From: Ichthyophthirius multifiliis
Lineage: Eukaryota > Ciliophora > Oligohymenophorea > Hymenostomatida
NCBI RefSeq assembly: GCF_000220395.1
Contig: NW_004086297.1
Location: forward strand, 1-64,000
Reading direction: 5' to 3'
Length of the DNA: 64,000 nucleotides
In this document: piece after piece, positions 49,924-63,527 of the stretch
Layout of the letters: the number at the start of each line of letters is the position of its first letter
Position numbering within the stretch: the stretch's first letter is position 1
The notes under the pieces: model-generated
Seen by the model: only the letters and a program-made list of their open reading frames with translations
Databases searched by the model: none
Told to the model about the DNA's origin: nothing
Translations under genes and position numbers: made by a program

Positions 49924-50649
49924 TCAATTTTTTAATTTCTTTTTTTTCTTTTTATAATCTTAAACATGAATTTCTATATCTTTATTTTATTTAAATCCAT
50001 CCATATAAACTCTTTTTATTTTAAATTTATTATCTTTTTTTTGTATTTATTCTTTATTTTGCTTCATTTTCTTTTAAAATTTATTACCAAAAATATTATC
50101 ATTTTAATCTATATTTATACAGTTTAAATGATTAAATCCTTCACAATATATGCATTTAATTTTTTCCAATTCTAATTTTTCAACTTTATTTTATCTCTAT
50201 AAATTAATAGTATTACAATCTTTTTATAAATGTCCTTTTTTTTAACATTTATCACATCTTATTCTATTTATATTATTACAATTTCTTGAAAAATGGCCTA
50301 CTTAATTGCATTTAAAGCAACACTACATAAAACATTCGCTTTAATAATGATTTTATAAACAAGAATAGCAATTTCTTTTTTATTATTTTAACATACAAGA
50401 TGATATTTCTATTCGATTTTGAAATATTATGTATTTTTTCTCATTTTCTATATTTAATTATTTCTTTAAATTTTCAGGAAAATCCTTATATTCTCTATCA
50501 AAATAATGATTTCTTTTATACCTTTATTAATTGATTTAAGGTTCATAATAACCTTTCTAGTCTTCATCATCTTCGTATAAATATTAATAATAATAATCTT
50601 CTTATTATGATGAAGTTTCAACGAAATCTTCGTTTGATAAATAATGCAT
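49924..50649 (-). CDS. Zinc-knuckle (CCHC) RNA-binding protein, Air1/ZCCHC7-like
   Basis: Single exon of 241 residues. After an acidic N-terminus come closely spaced zinc knuckles: CYSCLQNHYQSEC (variant spacing), CFKCNQVGHFSRNC and CDKCQKKGHLQKDC (both classic C-x2-C-x4-H-x4-C), and a partial CIYCEGFNHLNC. A tandem array with degenerate outer knuckles is the layout of Air1/Air2 and ZCCHC7, RNA-binding subunits of the TRAMP nuclear RNA surveillance complex; that assignment is inference. The Lys-rich C-terminus could serve nuclear import or RNA contact. Confidence 0.82.
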
Positions 50650-50911
50650 TTTTTTTTTTATTATTATTATTATTCAAAAAAAAAAAATTTAACCTTTTTT
50701 ATTTATTTTTTTATAAAAATAAAATTATATGAAAAAAAAAAAAAAATTAAATTATATATATATAATTTTTTTAAAAAAAATTACATATAATGGATTTTAT
50801 AAAAATTTGTTTAAAAAAATAATATTATTTTGACAAAAATATTAGTAATTGATTATATTAAAAACTTATTTTACAAATTAATATAATTTTAAAAAGGAAA
50901 ATTAAACTAGT

Positions 50912-53158
50912 TCATATTTTTTTTAATTTTTATAAAAATTTCTTTTTATTCTTTAATCTCTATTAATCATAATACTAATTTTATTATTTTAATTATTCTT
51001 GTTATTTTTATTATTCATAAATTTATTTATTTTGCCATTCTTAATATTATTGATCTTTTAATTATTTCAATTCTTTACTTTATTTTCTTTTTTGAATCTT
51101 TATTAATTTAAAAAAAATAAAAAATTATATAAATAATAATATTATTACATCGGGAAAAGAAAAAGGATTTTTAATCTTTTAAATCATTAATTTTCTTCTA
51201 TTATCTGCATAAACTTTTTATATTTAATTCGGACCTTGATGACTTTCCATTAAAAGTCTTTTATGTTCTTCAAATTTACTTGTTATTTTATAAAAAATAA
51301 CTATTTAAATATAAATAAATATTTATTAAATACTCGTTATTAAGCTCAACTTTAGATTCTCTAGTTTAAACTCTTCCTTTAGAAAAATTAAATTTTTCCA
51401 TAAGTAAATTTTGTAATTATAATATTCTTTATTTTTAATTATCTATTTGTTTTATAAATTAAAATTGAAAAAAAAATTAAATAAAAATAATAAATACCTT
51501 CAGGTTATGTTTAATAAAGAGTTTTTGAAAAACCTTATGTTATAGATAAATTAGATATTTATTTTTTATGGTTTTAAATAAATTATCCAGAATTTGTATA
51601 TCTAAAATTATTTTAACTTCTTGACATTTAACTTTTAGACATCATTATAGTTTTCCAATATTACTTTGATTCGACAGATTTTTCATATGTTCTATATATA
51701 TAAATATATATATAAATATATATATATATTTATATATATATATTTTTTATAGTTATTTGAACAAAATACAGATTTATAATTATAATTTTATTAATAAGTA
51801 ATATAAATATTAATATATTATTTACATAAATTATTCAATTATATCAGATATATTATATCTTATCCTAGCACTATATTTAAGAAATTATTTACATTCTTTA
51901 TCATCAAATTACTTGAATTCATTTTATCTATACATAAATCTATAATAATCTATACAATCTCTCAAAAACTCAACAATTTTTTCATATAATATAATATTAT
52001 CTTCAAATGCAATATACTCATCACTAATTTAATTTACTATCATTTTCATGTAAGGTTAATGTTTTTCTTTAATAATTTAACTTTTTTCTAATTATCTATT
52101 ATTACTTGTATTTTTATTATTCTAAATGTTACTTTAATTATTACTAGAATAATTTTAATCATTACTTTTTTCTAAAGGTTAAGTATTAAAAATTTCATAA
52201 ATAATCTCATGATTTTGCTATTATCCAAATTAATTAATAAATTAATTCTTTTTTTTGGCTTCTTTTTTTTTTTATTTTAATTATTAAGGGAGTTCTAATT
52301 CCTTCACTTATCGAATTTAGGCTTCGATTTATTTTAAAATGTTCTTTAATTCAAAATCATCTTCAAGTTTAAATTATTCTAATTCCATTAAATGATTATT
52401 TAATTTATATAATTCGATTTTCTATTCGATTTTTTCACATAAGCTTTTTAAATTTGTCTTTAAACAATATAAAATTTAGTATTAATATTAAAGGTTTTGG
52501 GTCATGAATTTATATTGAAATTATTCATCAAGAATCTTGTTGAATATGTGTTCAATATAGTATTTTTAGTGCATATTTCTAAATATAAGGTTTAAATGTT
52601 TTATTCGATTTTCTTTAAAAATTAATAAAGGAGAATCTTCTTAATTAATTTCTTATAAATTATTCTTATTATCTATATATTTTTTATAAAATTTTTAAAT
52701 TAATAAGTTTAAAAATATGTACCTTATAATAATATAATTGAAACACATTCACATAATGCAATTATTTCTTCTAGTTTTCTATTTAAATCTATTTTTTAAG
52801 ATGGTCTTAATGAATTGAAAATCTGATTTTTTATTTTATTTAAATATAATATAAAATTAAATATAAAATGAATAACATTTTTTATCCTTGATTTGTCTAA
52901 TAAAGAAGATTTTAAAATTAAACATTTATCCTATATAATCTTAGTAAGATTACTAATCATTATCTCCTACATTTATTAATCTGAAAAAAATATAAAAATG
53001 TAAAAAAATATATTATCGATAAATAAAAATATATATACCTTTTCTAGTAAAAGGTTCATATTAAACATATTTTAATCCTTCGAACATATTTTCACGAAGT
53101 ATGGGAATAACATAAAAAGTTCTAAATCTTGAATACTATTATAATTTTATAATATCAT
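50912..53158 (-). CDS. Helical/coiled-coil protein, unknown
   Basis: Starts MILQNYNSIQDLELFMLFPY and runs through about seven exons with GT-AG introns to TGA. Blocks: NLTKIIQDKCLILKSSLLDK, RKLEEIIALCECVSIILL, NLIFRNMHQKYYIEHIFNK, a coiled coil (NHLMELEQFKLEDDFELKN), an Asn/Gln-rich linker, AFEDNIILYEKIVEFLRD, and a basic coiled end. The poly-A run at about 52262-52273 (T run on +) breaks the frame; correcting it by one base joins the two halves. No family recognised. Composition suggests a structural or scaffolding protein. Confidence 0.62.
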
Positions 53159-53316
53159 AATCTTTAATAAATAATATATATTAAAAAATATAGATATATA
53201 TATAAAAATATGTATTTATAAAAATATAAATATATAAATAAATATATAAATATATAAATATATAAATATATAAATATATATAATATTTTTTATTTTATTT
53301 TTTTATTTTTATTATT

Positions 53317-54093
53317 TCATTTATTTTCATATATATTGCCATTTATAATTATACCATTAAAAGTATAATCTTATTTTATTCTTTATAAATTTTGATTGTT
53401 ATTATCATTTGATCTTTTTGACTCATTTATTTGCCAAATTTCATTATTATTTTTATTAAAATTTGATTGATTTATACTTATTTCTTATTAAAATTCTTAT
53501 TATATATTATTTTTTATTTATTAATTATTATCATTTATTTATTCATCTTTTATATTATCATCCGATGTTTTTTTATTTATACTTAATTTTTATGTATCAT
53601 TTTTAAAAAATAATTTTCGAGTAGAAGGCTTATTATTTATTTCTTATTATTATGTTTATGTTTAAATATTTTATTCTTATATATTAGAATCGCTTATTTA
53701 CATATTGTCTTTGTCTTAATTATTATTTTACATTTACGGTTATATTGTTGTTCTTAAACTTTTAAACTATGAAATATTATATTAATATAATTTGGTTAAA
53801 TATTCTCTATAAAAAGGATTATTCGAAAGGTCTATATTTTTATATCTCTATTCTTATTAAATTATGTTTTTTTATTATTCTGGCTTTTATAATACTTATA
53901 AATTTTCTTCTGTTTATTGGGAAATTATTTAATGTTGATTTTTTACGTTTTTATTATATTTGATTTATTGTTGAGACTATAATAAAAAAATATAATATAT
54001 TTTATTTTTTAAAAAACCTTTATTTTATTAATATTTATCTTATTATGATTATTATGAATTCATTATTTGTTTTTAAATTAATTTTTCTTACAT
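53317..54093 (-). CDS. Asn/Gln-rich protein, unknown
   Basis: Reads as one frame of 258 residues from ATG 54093 to TGA. A 41-base segment (53977-54017) has intron-like ends, GT...TTATAG, but removing it would break the frame, so I keep it. The protein is Gln/Asn-rich with a better-defined block YKNIDLSNNPFYREYLTKLY and a Ser/Lys/Asp C-terminal part (NNKPSTRKLFFKN, SDDNIKDEQ). No family recognised. Same strand as the preceding gene, 160 bp upstream of it. Confidence 0.55.
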
Positions 54094-54893
54094 TTTTTTA
54101 TTATATATATATATATAAATATATATATTACGGTTTTTTTTTATAATATATTTATAGAGAGAGAAAGGATTAAAGTATTATTTTTAATATTTAATTTTTA
54201 TTAAAAATAATATTTAAAAAAATAAATAAAAAATAAATATTAAATCTAAAAAAATAATATATAAAATTATAAAATAGTTAATAAAAATAGATTTAATTAA
54301 TAATTTTTTTAATATTTATATATATATATTTAAATATATTATTATTATTTTTTATTTATTTTATTATTAATTATTTTTTTCTAAATATATAATATTTTTT
54401 TAATTATTAATATTAAATATATAATTTTAATATTAATTTTTTAAAAATAAAATATTAAAATTTTAATTATATAATTATATATTATAATAAATATTTAAAA
54501 TATTTTAATATTTTGTTATTATTTTATGTTTTATAATTATATAAAATTAAAAATAATATAAATATAAAATATTTAATATATATTTTAGTTTTTTCTTGTT
54601 TAAATTAATATATTTTTTATTATTCTTATAATTTTTAATAATATTATATTTGTAAATAATTTTTTTTGTTATTTTTTTTTAATCTTCTTTATTTATCTAT
54701 ATTATATGATAAAAAACATTAAAAAAAAAATTTTAATAAATTTTAATTAAAACATACAATAATCAATAATAATATTATATTAAAAAAATAATTATTATAA
54801 TCATATTTATTTTAATTAGTAAATATAATTTTTAATTTAAAAATTAAAAGTCAATATAATAAAAAAGTAAATAAAATAATTTATTAGGAAAAA
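54094..54893. other. AT-rich divergent spacer
   Basis: Very low G+C, no coding frame; would contain two divergent promoters. Confidence 0.55.
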
Positions 54894-55300
54894 ATGGTAA
54901 AATCTTGCTAATAATTATTATGTAATTATATATATATATATATATTGTAAAAATAATAAAAAGGTAATATCTATAGTATAAAAAATCTTCATTATCACAA
55001 GAGAAATGAAAAATAATAATTATTAAATAATGATAAGAAATCTCCTATATCTATAAAAACATAATTTACAGATGATTTTATATTCTATAAAAGTAAAAGA
55101 ACATTCAAGAAAAAAATTAATTTAAGAAAAAAAATAAGAGTTGAAGGTCATAGAGGCTCAGGAATTCTCTATGCAGAGAATACAATTTAGAGTTTTGCAA
55201 ATGGAATAGAATTAGGATTGGACTCAATAGAATTAGATGTTTGGTTTTCAAAAGACAATAAAATAGTGGTATTAAATTTATATTATATATAAACATATAT

Positions 55301-55381
<81 letters not shown>

Positions 55382-56057
55382 ATTTTTGAATATATATATT
55401 ATATTTAATGTTTAATGCATTATTATTTTTTATTTTATAGGTTGTTCACGGTACAGATGATCATACTTTATAATTAATAGATGGTTCTTTTAAAAAAATT
55501 ATAGATATGACATATTAAGAAATGTTAGAATAATATACAATTGAAGAAGGTTAGAAAATTCCATTATTACTAAACGTATTAGAACTATGTAAAGGAAAAT
55601 GTAGAGTTAATATAGAACTAAAAGGTGATGAGGAAAATTTGTGTGAGGAAATTTTAAAGTTATGTATTTAAGTTGGAATTGTAGATAGAATTCATATTAG
55701 CTCATTTAAACATATTCATTACAATTATTTTTGTAATGCCATTAATAAATTAAATCTTCAAAAATTTAAAATTTAATTTGGATATTTAATTTCTTAAAAT
55801 AAAGATTTTGATAAGTTTAATTAATGGTAATATAAAAATAATATTTTAGCTTTTCCTATTGATTTTGTTTATGATACATATAGCCTTCCGTTTTTGTATA
55901 AAGCTAAAAAAAAGGAATGTAACTTTCTGTCTATTTCGATTTTAATATTATTGAAAATCACTAGATATACAAAAGACTTATTGATTTGGAAATTGATGTT
56001 ATAATAACTAATTAACCGAATTTCTTAATTAATTTCATAAAAACAAAATGCACTTGA
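54894..56057 (+). CDS. Glycerophosphodiester phosphodiesterase (GDPD)
   Basis: Cleaves glycerophosphodiesters to glycerol-3-phosphate and an alcohol. Exons: 54894-54921, 54964-55268, and 55441 to the end; introns of 42 bp and 172 bp are GT-AG, and splicing intron 1 restores a Cys codon. Catalytic motifs are complete: EGHRGSGILYAENTIQSF (HR and E-N), LDSIELDVWFSKD (ExD), VVHGTDDH (second His), and CRVNIELKGDEE. A basic N-terminal stretch (KRTFKKKINLRKKIR) precedes the domain. An A8 run at 55906-55913 is one base off; beyond it the proper frame gives SVYFDFNIIENHQIYKRL and DVIITNQPNFL, the expected C-terminus. No signal peptide. Confidence 0.9.
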
Positions 56058-56555
56058 ATTTAATTTTTTTTTTTTTTTTTTTTTTAAATGTCAATTTAAT
56101 TTACATATTTTTTTATAAGAAAAAATTACTTGCCTTTTCTAGTTGTTATTTTTTTTTTATTATCCATTCTTATTTTTCATTTTATTTATTTTTAATATTT
56201 TTATATAATTACTGTTTTTTTTTTTTTTTTAAATATATATATATTAAACATTTATCGTTTATAATAAAATAATACATATTATTAAAAATTTAAATAAATT
56301 ATATTAAAAAATATATAATTAAGAATGTTTTGATAAAATTAAATATGCAATATATATATATTTTATATACCATATATATTATTTTAAAATAAAATAAAAT
56401 TTAATAATAAATAATATTTTATTAATAAAATATCGTTAAAATAATATATTTTATTTTATTATAATATTTTTGTTTTTATATTTACATTCAAAAAATTCTT
56501 TAAATAATTTTTTTTTATTTTATTTATTTAAACTATTACATATATTAAACAAATA
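56058..56555. other. AT-rich spacer between convergent genes
   Basis: T-rich at first (T19 near 56067-56085), then plain AT. A hydrophobic reading at 56.05-56.27 kb has background composition and is not called. Confidence 0.5.
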
Positions 56556-56938
56556 TCATTATTTAGTCATCCCATTTCTTATTAACTCACGATCCGCTTT
56601 ATAACATCCGAATAAAGCGCATAAAACAGTAGAACAAGGTACTCCCATTCTTTTTTTATATTATTTAAAATCATATTCTTTAATAATTCTTTATAATTCC
56701 TCATCTTCATACTTTTTAATCATTTTAGTTTTTTCTTCTATTTTTTTAGAAAGTGATTCATATTCTTTAACAAATTCTTCTCTGTTTTCATACTTTTATT
56801 ATTATTTTAATTTTTAAATAAAAAGCTTAAAATATATATATTTTAATTACTTTCTTTATAATTGCATTATTCTCATAAATAAAATTTTAATTAGTTTAGT
56901 TGCTTTAAACTTAATTATTACTTTTCTTTTTATTAATA

Positions 56939-57029
<91 letters not shown>

Positions 57030-58674
57030 TAATTACTTAATCTATAGTATTTTCAATTTATTATATAAACTATTATTAGAAGTTAAATTTCGAGTTTTTA
57101 ATAAGAAGTTTAATATTTTTTTAAGTCTAAATAAATAAATATAAATGAAAATATAAATATCTATATATATATAAATATATTTATTATGTATATTTACATA
57201 TATATATTTAATACCTCATTATATATAATATCATTAGTAGTTAATTTGGAAGTATTTAACTCATTTAGAGTTCTTTAAATGATATTTTTCTAACTATTTT
57301 CGATTCCTTAAGTAAGATCTTCTATATCATCCATTTTTTCGATTTTTCTTTTGATAGTTTCTTCATACTTGATTTAACTGACATTAATTTTACCTAAATT
57401 AATATTCAAATCATAATTCTAGAAATTGTTTTCTATTTAGCTATTCTATATATTATCAGTTTTATAAATATCTTCTATTACAAATCCATCTATTGAATCC
57501 ATATACTTACTAATTAACATATTAGCCTTATAAATATTCAATGAAATATTTAAAATAGAGACTATTTCTTATAATTCTTAAGATTTTTAAGCCCTAAAAA
57601 TTAAAAATTCCTTAGCTTTTTAATCTAAAAAATCAGGAAGTTAAGAATCAAAGACTTTTTCACCAGAATTCCAAATACTTTGAATAATCCAGGCAAGTCC
57701 TTCACTTCGGCAATCTTTTCCTATTTTGAGATTTTCAAAGAGAAAGATTTTTTTTCCTTTAATATAATTTTTATACTCTTTTTTTTTCTTATTAAGTTCT
57801 CTTTCGTTTTCTTATATTTTTTTATTATTTTTGTCTATTATATTGGTATAATTTTATATATTTTTTTTTATTTTGGCTATTTCGCTTTCTATATCATTTA
57901 TTTTTTATACATTTGTCATTAAATTATCTATTAAAAGTTACCTAGACTATAATTATGATTATGAAAATTAAACTTAATTTTATTTTTATTTATTCAATGA
58001 ACAATTTTGGCTTTAATTTAATTCATTATTAGGTTCATTTTTTTAAGTTGTACAACTATTTTTTACTGTCGAGCTTTTTTTTTAGTCGTCATTTAGGTCA
58101 TTTTATAGTTATTATTGAAGATTTTATAATTGACGGATTTTTTTCTATAGTGTATGGTTTTCTAGACGTAAAATACGTGCAGTGTTTGTTTTAATTGATA
58201 TAAATTACTCAGATTCTCGTATTCTTTATACTAGATAAGACTCAATTATTCCAGCTTGCTTTTCGTAAAATCTAATACGGTCAATTATGCTTTATACACC
58301 ATCTCCTTCTGTCGTTTTGAATAAATCGTTGATTTATTAACGCATTTATTCCGGAGTAAATTCTATTTATAAATTATTTTCACCTTCGAATTTATTTCCT
58401 GTTTAATCATTAAAATCTGCTGGTTCTTTTATATATTGAATTTTGTTTGTTTGTTTATTTATTTTTATTTGTTACGTTTTTTTATATAATTTTTAATGTG
58501 TTTTTGGACATTTCTATTTTCATCTTCTATAAAATAATTATAGGTATTGGCTTTTACTTTTTCATTTATGCTTTTTAATTATTATTAGAAGATTTTAAAA
58601 AAGCTATTATTGTATTATTATTAAACCTAATATTATTATTATTAAACCTAATCTTATTATATTTTAACCTAATC

Positions 58675-58743
<69 letters not shown>

Positions 58744-59575
58744 GATTTAATTTGATTCTTATTATTTTTATTTATTTTATTATATTTATTGATTATTTTT
58801 TTTATCTTGTTAATTTGAATAACTTTTGAATTATCGAACATTCGGAGGAGGTGTTTATTATTTTAAAAGCTTAACTAGGTTTGGTAATTTTATTTATTAT
58901 TCTTTTTATTTAAAATCAATAGATTAAAAAGAAAATGTAGATTTGGACATAACTCTAGTATTATTATGAAATTATGGTTTTTATTTATTTTATTAGGAAA
59001 TATTATCAATTATTTATTTCTTTTTTTGGATTTTGACCCAATTTTCTAAACCTTCTACTGTTTTTATATCATTTTATTTTTCTTATCTGTTAATAATCTA
59101 GTTATGTTTTTATATTTATTATTCCTCATCTAATTAATCCTCTAATTTTTTATAACTTTTTTATATTTATTTATTTTAATATTTTATTTTTTTACATTTC
59201 ACCTAATAAAAGTATATTTTATTTATCTTTTTTTTTTAATTGGTTTCTTATTATTTATTCAAATTTATTTAAATGCATTTCTTTAAATAATTTACATTCC
59301 CCAATTAAAGCTTTATCACTTATTTAATGTTAGGTTCGAAAGTTTGTATTATTACGCTTTTTTGCCCTAGATTTATCATATAAAGGGATTTAATAAAAAT
59401 TTAGGTCGTTTTATTCATTATGTAGAATTTTATTTTCAATGTGATTTTTAGCAATGTTTTATATATCGATTTATTGACAGGTTTTTTTGACTAGTTTAGG
59501 AAATTATACAAGTTGATCTTTACTATAAGATATATATTAGGTACTGCTTTTGTTTTTTATCTTATACCCCGGCAT
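56556..59575 (-). CDS. Coiled-coil protein with polyQ tract, unknown
   Basis: Starts MPGYKIKNKSSTQYISYSKD; exon 1 continues to about 59.24 kb, where an A10 run shifts the frame. It then reads LEDQLDEEQQIQK, TVEGLENWVKIQKKK, TPPPNVRQFKSYS, a polyQ run from (TAA)n, VKANTYNYFIEDENRN, a 50-bp intron ending at 58.43 kb, EFTPEQMRQQINDLF, IRFYEKQAGIIESYLV, long coiled coils, and a distinctive block CRSEGLAWIIQSIWNSGEKV followed by LPDFLDQKAKEFLIF. Two further introns, one an 84-base (TA)n, precede the end MGVPCSTVLCALFGCYKAD. The Trp-containing block looks conserved but I cannot name it. The overall build suggests a cytoskeletal or ciliary protein; this is inference. Confidence 0.66.
56943..57026. 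repeat. (TA)42 dinucleotide array in an intron
   Basis: Longest uninterrupted TA array in the window, about 84 bases, inside an intron of the coiled-coil gene. Confidence 0.9.
58674..58743 (-). repeat. (TAA)n tract encoding polyglutamine
   Basis: About 23 units in the coiled-coil gene. The frame continuous with PPPNVRQFKSYS before and KSINEKVKANTYNY after reads TAA as Gln; the poly-Asn reading in the neighbouring frame does not connect. Confidence 0.75.
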
Positions 59576-60544
59576 AATTCTGTTGAATAAAGATCAAAAT
59601 CATTAAATTTATTTATATTTGTGTTTTATTATATTTGATGGGAAATATTATAAAAACTATAGTTTTTGTATTTAACATGTTTTTATTTTTAACTCATTAA
59701 TTTGTTTATATATTATTTTACTATTAAGTGTTTAAATAAAATTACTTTATAGTTTTATTTTTATAAAAAAACGATTTATTTATTATAAAATTAATACTAA
59801 GTATTAATAAATTGATAAAAATAATAAAAAAATAGTATTTAATATTAAGTAAACAAATAAACATAAAAATGTTTATATATATATTATATATATAATTATA
59901 TATATATTTATATATTTAAAATTTAATATATATGTTTATTTATACATATAAATATTTATATTATTTTTCTTATTTTTATTTTTAAATTATTTATTTATAA
60001 AATTATTTTATTTTATCTTATAATTTATATATATATTTTTTTTTATGTATTTTTATAAGATTTTAAATTATCTTGATGTTTGTTATTATATTTAAATTTT
60101 TTTTTTTTAATTATTAAAAGAAATAAATATAAATTTTTTTTATTTATCAATATATATTATAATTTATTATATATTATATATTTTGTATTAATAAAAATTA
60201 ATTATTTTTCTAGTTATATTAAATTTTACAAAATAAAAAAATATATAAAATTTTATATTTTTAATCTATTAATAAAAGGTGAAAAGAATCCAATTGTTAA
60301 TAATGTAATATTATATATTATTTATTTATATGATATTTTTAATTAATATTTATAAACTTATATTTATATAAATATAATTATAAATTAATTAATATGTATA
60401 ACATTCATTATATATTGATTAAAATTATTATTTTGTTATTATATTTTTTCTTAAGTTATATTATAAATTATAATAATAATATTATTATTTAAAATTTTAT
60501 TATATAAAAAGTTCTTATTTTATTTTTATAAATACTTAAAAAAA
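59576..60544. other. AT-rich divergent spacer
   Basis: TA runs near 59876-59920; a Leu/Ile/Phe/Tyr-rich reading at 60.08-60.35 kb has background composition and is not called. Probable divergent promoters. Confidence 0.5.
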
Positions 60545-63472
60545 ATGCATTATGTATATTTCTTTTTAATATTTTAAACAATATTCTGTTAAAGTAATTT
60601 TTATTCATAATTTAAATATAATATTTATATTATTTAAATATGCTATATAAAAGCGACATTAAACAATGCATTTTAAAATGGATATTAATAAATTTTTAAA
60701 GAACCTATAAAAGATTATGATAATATTCAATTTCCTACATAAATAACATTATTTTAATTTAGTAATTAAGATATAGTAAACCATAAGGCTATAACAATAT
60801 CATTATGGGTTAAAAAGATATAAGTATTATAAAAATATATAGAAGAATATAAAATTCCATTATATTATATAACATCTTCGAAGTATTTTTATTTTAATAA
60901 ATAAAATTATTTAATTCTATAAAAAAAAAATAAGATTCGGAAGTATATTACCATAAAATGGTAATATAAAATTAATGTTTGAAATTTAAAAAAATAATTG
61001 CATTTTTAAAACTTCATCAAAAACTTTAAATAACGAAACTGATACAATATAAAAATTTGATACTAAAGAAGTAAATATAACTTAATAATATTTATATATA
61101 TATATATACAAAATTAAAAGCTTTTTGATGACGAAGAATGGGTATTTATCTTTCATTCACGTCAATTTGATTAATCTATAGCTTAAAATAATAGAATGTT
61201 TTCTTATATTTTAAGAACTAATGTTTATAAAAGTATATAAAAAGAAAATACTGATTTGGGAATTTATGGATATTCTGATAGTTTTGGATAAAATATTAGT
61301 ATTTATTTAGGAGGAGTTTTAAGGCCTGAAGGAATTAATTGGGTGGGGAAAATAGGACATGCAAGAATTTATTTTGATTCGTATATAAATGATATAAGTT
61401 TAATAGAATCTTTAGTTTATTTTTAAGAATAGAAAATAACAGTAGTTAATTTTGGATCAAAATAAGAACTAGGAAAAAGTATTTAAGATAAATAGGAGTT
61501 TATAATAGAAAAAAATTTTAGTTTAGATGGTTCAGTTTTTATTTAATTTTCATTTATTATTATGGATATTAAAGCAGTTTTGAAAAATAATATTTTCTAA
61601 ATTTATAGTGTAATATATAATAAATATACAAACAAATATAAATATACTTATAAATAAAAATATTTAATAATTTTTAAAAGAATTTTTTTCTACATATATC
61701 AAATAAAATTGCTTAATTAAATTAATTTTAAATTTTTTGATTAATAAAATTAATATTAAAATATACAAATTTAATAAAAAAAAAAATTTAAAAAGTAAAT
61801 AATAAATATATATATATTTATATATATATTTATATATATATTTATATATATATATAAATTTATAACTTTTTTTATATAATTTAAATATTTTTTTACAAAT
61901 AATATAATATTATCTATTTTTATATAAATATATAAACAGACTGATACAGATTTTTCTGATAAATTTTCAATTTAATTTTTATTAGATTAGGTTGTCATTT
62001 TTTTTAATGGAGATTTCATAATTATTGATAGAAACTTGTTTTCTTTATAAATGAATTTATGGATTACCTTTCGTATATAAATTTTTAAACTTTAGGATTT
62101 GTCTAAAATTATTTTTAGGATATTTTTCGAAACATAAACATCTAGTAATGTCCTACTTATTAATAATACTTAATTGTCATTTCCTTTAGATTTTAAAAAT
62201 AGATAATTTCAAATTAAGTTTGTATCAAAAAGCTAAATAAAAATAGCTAATATTTTTGTTTTCTAAGGCTCTGTTTTTGTTAGTAAAAATTATTTAAGCA
62301 TTTCTAAATAAATTAATAATTGCAGTTTATATTTAATTGGGTTACAAAATAATATTTAAATTATTCAATGTATTAAATGTGACTTTAATTTTGTTTTATC
62401 AGATTTTAATACTTGCTTAATTAATTAATGTAAATTTAAGTAATTATAAGTTGTTGATAATTTATTAGGAGTTTGTTATGGTATAATTTTTTTATATATT
62501 CATTTATGTATATTTATAGATTTAATTTGTGATATTAATTGTAAAACATGCCTAGAAAGCGATAGATCTAATTGTTAATCCTGTCCTGAAGGTTTTTACA
62601 TAGAAGGAAATTTATAAAATGGAGTATATACAAAGGGAAAATGTTAATGTAATTTAATATATATTTATATTTATTTAAAATTAATAAATATTTATATAAT
62701 TATATATGTATTTACAAATATTTTTAAAATAAAGAATGTGATTAATAAAAATGCAAAAAATGTACCTCTTTAAGTATTTGTTAAGAATGTAAAGAAGGTT
62801 TTTTTTTATAAAATAATATATGTAATCCTTGCTCAAATATTAATGATTGTATTTAATGTTTATAATAATAACCTTTAATATGTACTTAATGTGATATTAA
62901 ATATTTATTTAATGGATAATGTGTAGATGAATGTGATTTAGGATATTATAAATCTTCATTAGTTTTAACTTAAAAAGGAAAAACCTGTGAAAGTAATTTA
63001 AAAATAAAATTTAAATATATTATATACATACGCATTTTTATTAAAAAAAATAGGATGTGATAATTTTAATTTAGGATGCTATGCTTGTAGCTATAATATT
63101 TAATAAAAGCTAACTTGTACTATATGCTAAATGCGTTAAATAATAAATGGAATAATAGTAATTTATTATGAGTATAAATCTTCAGATAATATAAATTTAT
63201 GTTACAGTAAATGTCCTTATGGATTATATGGAGATAGTTTTTCTTTAAAATGCGAAAATTGTCATTCAAGTTGCCTATCTTGTATTGATTCTTCAACTTT
63301 TGTTTAGAATGCAATGAAAAAGAAAACCTTATTTATTTATAGACTCAATAACATAAAAATAAGGTTGTTCTTTAGATTGTGTAAAAGAGTATTATATAGG
63401 AGATATAATAATATAAATAAAAGAAGGATACAAAATAGATAATATATAAAAGAAATGTGTTTGTATAACATA

Positions 63473-63527
<55 letters not shown>

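Noticed and set aside
53977-54017. 41-bp segment with GT...AG ends read as an intron
   Set aside because: Removing it breaks the frame of the Asn/Gln-rich gene, while keeping it gives one open frame from ATG to TGA.
58575-58841. Poly-asparagine reading starting MFDNSKVIQ
   Set aside because: The frame does not continue into the downstream coiled-coil region; the neighbouring frame (polyQ) connects on both sides.
60080-60346. Plus-strand hydrophobic reading
   Set aside because: No G/C enrichment, no domain, and composition like the surrounding spacer.
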